Source: Planctomycetota bacterium
GTDB lineage: Bacteria > Planctomycetota > Planctomycetia > Planctomycetales > Planctomycetaceae
Assembly (NCBI GenBank): GCA_016872645.1
Contig: VGZH01000012.1
Location: forward strand, 1-64,000
Reading direction: 5' to 3'
DNA length: 64,000 bases
The translations under genes were made by a program, and so were the position numbers. How positions within the stretch are numbered: position 1 is the first letter of the stretch; the number at the start of each line of letters is the position of its first letter. The notes below the pieces were generated by a model. The model was given only the letters and a program-made list of their open reading frames with translations, did not search any database and was not told where the DNA came from. This document shows positions 60,927 through 64,000 of the stretch, one piece after another.

Positions 60927-61373
60927 TTAATGCCACCTTGAGTGTTTGATGTGGTCTTGCGTTCGAATCGCGCCATCCAAGATTTCGACTTCGATTGAGC
61001 CGGAACTATTGGATTCGATGTAGCATTCGACGATCTCTCGTTGAGGCTTGCCGGAAGAAGCCTTGAACTCTATTTCGAGATGTGACTCGCTTGTCACACG
61101 AACGCGCTGGCGGACAGTCTGATCAATGGCGATCTCGCCAACTCGATATTTCGCGCCGGTGACATGGATCACAACGTCTCGCATCGGCGATGGACTGTGG
61201 TTGACCAGAAGTACTTCAACGCCCGCTGGCGATTCCATAAACAACGATCCGATTGCAGCCAGAATGAGGACGACGGCAAGCCAATAGACGACTGTGAGCG
61301 CACTGCGCCAGGCTACTCTGGCTGGTTCTTTTCGATCATTCGAAGCATCCGCGATCCTTGTTCGGTTATTCAT
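60927..61373 (-). CDS. Small membrane-anchored protein, unknown
   Basis: 148 aa. One transmembrane helix ([21 protein letters not shown]) at about 25-45, then a beta-rich outer domain ([30 protein letters not shown]). It overlaps the ilvD stop by 8 nt, so it is translationally coupled to ilvD. No family recognised. Confidence 0.65.
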   Translation of the reverse strand: MNNRTRIADASNDRKEPARVAWRSALTVVYWLAVVLILAAIGSLFMESPAGVEVLLVNHSPSPMRDVVIHVTGAKYRVGEIAIDQTVRQRVRVTSESHLEIEFKASSGKPQREIVECYIESNSSGSIEVEILDGAIRTQDHIKHSRWH

Positions 61374-63042
61374 CAGTCACGCAGCCCTCCGAGGCGTTCT
61401 TAACATTTTTGATGTACTTGTAGAGCGTGCCGCGGGTGTGCTTGAGCGGCGGGGTTTTCCAGGCGGCCTTGCGTTTGGCGAGTTCTTCGGTGGAGACGTC
61501 CATGTTGATGACGCGCTGTTCGGCGTCGATCGTGATTTTGTCGCCGGTTTGGACGAGCGCGATCGGGCCACCCTCTTGAGCTTCCGGCGTGATGTGGCCG
61601 ACGATGAAGCCGTGTGAACCGCCGCTGAAGCGGCCGTCAGTCATCAGGGCTACGTCTTTGCCGAGACCGGCGCCCATGATGGCCGAGGTCGGCGTCAGCA
61701 TTTCCGGCATACCGGGGCCGCCTTTCGGACCTTCATAGCGGATGATGATGACGTCACCTTTCTTGATCTTGCCTTGTTCGAGCGCGTGCAGCATTGCCAC
61801 TTCGCCGTCGAAGACATTGGCGGTGCCGGTGAAGACGAGCCCTTCCTTGCCGGTGATCTTGGCGACGGCTCCTTGGGGTGCGAGGTTGCCGCGCAGAATT
61901 TGGATGTGGCCGGTCGACTTAATCGGCTGGTCGAGTGGCTGAATGATCGGCTGGCCCGGAGTGAGTCCCGGCAGCGATTCGAGGTTCTCGGCGACCGTCT
62001 TGCCGGTGCAGGTGAGGCAGCTTCCGTCGAGCAGGCCGTTCGCCAGCAGATACTTCATCAACGCGGGCGTGCCACCGATCTGTTGCAGGTCGGCCATGAC
62101 ATACTTGCCGCTCGGCTTAAGGTCTGCGATGAACGGGATGCGATCGGAAGTCTTCTGGAAATCGTCGATGGTCAGGTTCAAGCCGGCCGAGCGCGCGATC
62201 GCGATGAAGTGCAGCACGGCGTTCGTCGAGCCACCCGTCGCCATAATCACCACCAGCGCGTTCTCGATCGACTTGCGGGTGATGATGTCGCGCGGCTTGA
62301 TGTCGTTCTCCAGCAGATGGCGAATCGCCGCGCCCGAACGGAAACACTCATCCAACTTGAGGGGGTCTTCGGCAGGAATCGACGAACTGTACGGCAGCGA
62401 CATTCCCATCGCCTCGATTGCCGAGGCCATGGTGTTGGCCGTGTACATGCCGCCGCAAGCGCCGGGACCGGGGATGCTGCAACGCACGATGCCTTGCCGC
62501 TCGTCGTCTTTCATGCGTCCGGCGATGTATTCGCCATACGCCTGAAACGCGCTGACAATGTCGAGCTTCTTGTCCTGCCAGCATCCCGGCTTGATCGTGC
62601 CGCCATAGACCATGATCGCCGGCCGGTTCAGCCGAGCCATTGCCATGATGCAGCCCGGCATGTTCTTGTCGCAGCCGGGAAGCGAGATGTTCGCGTCGTA
62701 CCATTGCCCGCCCATCACGGTCTCGATGCTGTCCGCGATGAGATCGCGCGACTGCAACGAGTAGCACATTCCCTCGGTCCCCATCGAGATACCGTCGCTC
62801 ACACCGATCGTGTTGAACCGCATCCCGACCAACCCGGCCGCCGTCACGCCCTCTTTGACCTTTGCGGCCAGCGTGTTGAGGTGCATGTTGCAGGTATTCC
62901 CCTCCCACCAAACGGACGAGATGCCGACTTGGGCCTTGTTCATGTCCTCTTCGGTGAGCCCGGTCCCATACAGCATCGCCTGCGATGCCCCCTGCGACCG
63001 AGGTTGAGTGATGCGGGAACTGTACTTGTTGAGCTGTGTCAT
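61366..63042 (-). CDS. ilvD: Dihydroxy-acid dehydratase
   Basis: 558 aa from [10 protein letters not shown]; the ORF-track start adds 24 residues from a REP pair. IlvD/Edd family: cluster cysteines in [12 protein letters not shown] and [40 protein letters not shown] near the C-terminus. It dehydrates dihydroxy acids in valine/isoleucine synthesis. Other ilv genes are outside the window. Confidence 0.95.
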   Translation of the reverse strand: MTQLNKYSSRITQPRSQGASQAMLYGTGLTEEDMNKAQVGISSVWWEGNTCNMHLNTLAAKVKEGVTAAGLVGMRFNTIGVSDGISMGTEGMCYSLQSRDLIADSIETVMGGQWYDANISLPGCDKNMPGCIMAMARLNRPAIMVYGGTIKPGCWQDKKLDIVSAFQAYGEYIAGRMKDDERQGIVRCSIPGPGACGGMYTANTMASAIEAMGMSLPYSSSIPAEDPLKLDECFRSGAAIRHLLENDIKPRDIITRKSIENALVVIMATGGSTNAVLHFIAIARSAGLNLTIDDFQKTSDRIPFIADLKPSGKYVMADLQQIGGTPALMKYLLANGLLDGSCLTCTGKTVAENLESLPGLTPGQPIIQPLDQPIKSTGHIQILRGNLAPQGAVAKITGKEGLVFTGTANVFDGEVAMLHALEQGKIKKGDVIIIRYEGPKGGPGMPEMLTPTSAIMGAGLGKDVALMTDGRFSGGSHGFIVGHITPEAQEGGPIALVQTGDKITIDAEQRVINMDVSTEELAKRKAAWKTPPLKHTRGTLYKYIKNVKNASEGCVTDE

Positions 63043-63058
63043 GGTTCTCTTTGAATGT

Positions 63059-63190
63059 TTGGAGTGCGGTGTGTCAGCACCGCTTTGGTTGTTGAATGAG
63101 CGGATGGAGATCAAATTCTCACGCGCGAGCCGTATCGAGAGTCAAATTTTTCTGAGAACGATCCAAAGCGGTGCTGACACACCGCACTCT
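63059..63190. repeat. REP pair (BIME), GGAG family, copy 5
   Basis: Arms GAGTGCGGTGTGTCAGCACCGCTTTGG and its exact 27-bp inverted complement, separated by ~73 bp of unrelated sequence, just upstream of the ilvD ribosome-binding site. Confidence 0.9.
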
Positions 63191-63260
63191 GAAGCAGTTT
63201 GGCGTCGATGTCGGATGGCTGCCAGCGAGTGGCCAGTCCCGCAATGCATCGTGGGCACGA

Positions 63261-64000
63261 TCAGGGAGCCTTCACCGTCAACAGCACCTTCGTTTCAGAA
63301 ATGACCGGATAGCCATTTCGCAACGTCGCGGCTCGGATGACGAGCGGTTGTTCGCCAACGAGTTTGGCATCGTTGGCGATTCGCACGACGAACGTCGTTT
63401 CTTTTTGTCCGGGAGACAATTGGATTGGATCGGCGGCCAGCAAACTGGATTGATCGTCGGATGGCATGACGGTGATCTTGATGGGATCCTTCAACTCGGT
63501 TGCCAGGGACAGCGCCAGCGGGATGCGAACTTCGCTGCCGAGCGTGACGGTCGGCTCGCCGGCGGAGTGACTGAGCTTCATCAACGCACCTTCGGGGAGG
63601 ATGCCGACTCGGAGTTCTTGTTTTTGCAGCAGTGTGCGGACGTTCCCTTTTGGGTCGGCGACCTTCACGGCTCCGTTGACAATCATGCGGCTGGTCTTGG
63701 TGGTCTCCATCCACTCGGGGACGAAGATCGGGTACTCGACCCGCTTGGCTTCTGCCGAAACGACGAGTTCATCACTTGAGAGACCCTGTCGATGCCGCTG
63801 CTGTTTCGCCGTCATCTCCAGGGTGATCGGTCCTGCGAATCCTTCGAGCCGTTCGATGTTGAAGGGGAACAGATGCGTGCTGCCGCGATGGACCTTGCTG
63901 ACGTCATCGAGTCCTTCGGGCGTGAGCTTGATGCGCGGCTTCATCGTGATCGCGAGCAGCACCCGACCCGCTAGACGCGGTGACGGCTGACCGTTGAGCG
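63261..64000 (-). CDS. Secreted beta-domain protein, 5' end cut by window
   Basis: At least 246 codons; the frame stays open upstream of the ORF-track start (GTG at 63962) through position 64000. The sequence (PFNIERLEGFAGPITLEMTAKQQ, EPTVTLGSEVRIPLALSLATELKDPIKITVMPSDDQSS, GQKETTFVVRIANDAKLVGEQPLVIRAATLRNGYPVISETKV) resembles the repeated Ig-like/PPC domains of large planctomycete secreted proteins such as the 841-aa one here. Probably part of another DUF1501/PSD1-type locus. Confidence 0.7.
   Translation of the reverse strand, partial: LNGQPSPRLAGRVLLAITMKPRIKLTPEGLDDVSKVHRGSTHLFPFNIERLEGFAGPITLEMTAKQQRHRQGLSSDELVVSAEAKRVEYPIFVPEWMETTKTSRMIVNGAVKVADPKGNVRTLLQKQELRVGILPEGALMKLSHSAGEPTVTLGSEVRIPLALSLATELKDPIKITVMPSDDQSSLLAADPIQLSPGQKETTFVVRIANDAKLVGEQPLVIRAATLRNGYPVISETKVLLTVKAP

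Noticed and set aside
61774-63054. 426-aa plus-strand ORF opposite ilvD
   Set aside because: Antisense to a strongly conserved ilvD; typical GC-rich shadow.

Overview
The window is about 60% GC and is almost certainly chromosomal DNA of a planctomycete (Planctomycetota, probably order Planctomycetales). Four multidomain secreted proteins carry the DUF1549/DUF1553 (PSCyt/PSD1) architecture or accompany it, three Tat-exported DUF1501 proteins sit next to them, and a DUF1573 protein is present. Those families are strongly enriched in this phylum. Genus cannot be decided from the sequence.

Layout. 1-3.2 kb: class III aminotransferase, SDR oxidoreductase and PhnP-like metallo-hydrolase, all on the minus strand. 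3.2-10.2 kb: a tight four-gene minus-strand electron-transfer operon (double cNMP-binding domain fused to four ferredoxin-type Cys clusters, a membrane diheme cytochrome b, a decaheme c-type cytochrome, a pentaheme c-type cytochrome). 10.4-11.5 kb: slipin/Band 7 protein. 12.0-16.3 kb: a minus-strand array of 19 tRNA or tRNA-like genes, nearly all with different anticodons and several with non-canonical features, interrupted by a putative 2OG-Fe(II) oxygenase and an HNH endonuclease. A candidate ~360-nt ncRNA with its own promoter and terminator lies just upstream. 17-28.7 kb: sugar-phosphate isomerase, secreted HExxH protein, secreted Trx-fold protein, DUF1501, MoeA with two membrane proteins, PA0069-type radical SAM, ABM monooxygenase, LspA, DUF1573. 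28.7-42 kb: class V aminotransferase, RuvB, YebC, TPR protein, HhH-GPD-like protein with a histone-like tail, RbfA, IF-2, NusA, transaldolase. The nusA-infB-rbfA operon has a long leader containing an attenuator-like terminator. 42-61 kb: DUF1501/PSD1 export modules, an M14-like/GH105 fusion protein, HisC. 61-64 kb: IlvD and a truncated secreted protein.

Two dispersed repeat systems run through the window. One is a set of REP-like hairpins, each preceded by GTAG, GTGG or GGAG and usually present as inverted pairs (BIMEs). They sit at stop codons and directly against ribosome-binding sites. The other is a class of exactly 7-bp-phased low-complexity repeats, often in inverted pairs. Some lie inside coding sequence, and one arm appears to encode a signal peptide. 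No transposase, integrase, CRISPR array or rRNA operon was found.

CDS starts were moved from the ORF-track starts wherever a Shine-Dalgarno, a signal peptide or family alignment supported an internal start. All functional calls come from reading motifs by eye; no search was run.
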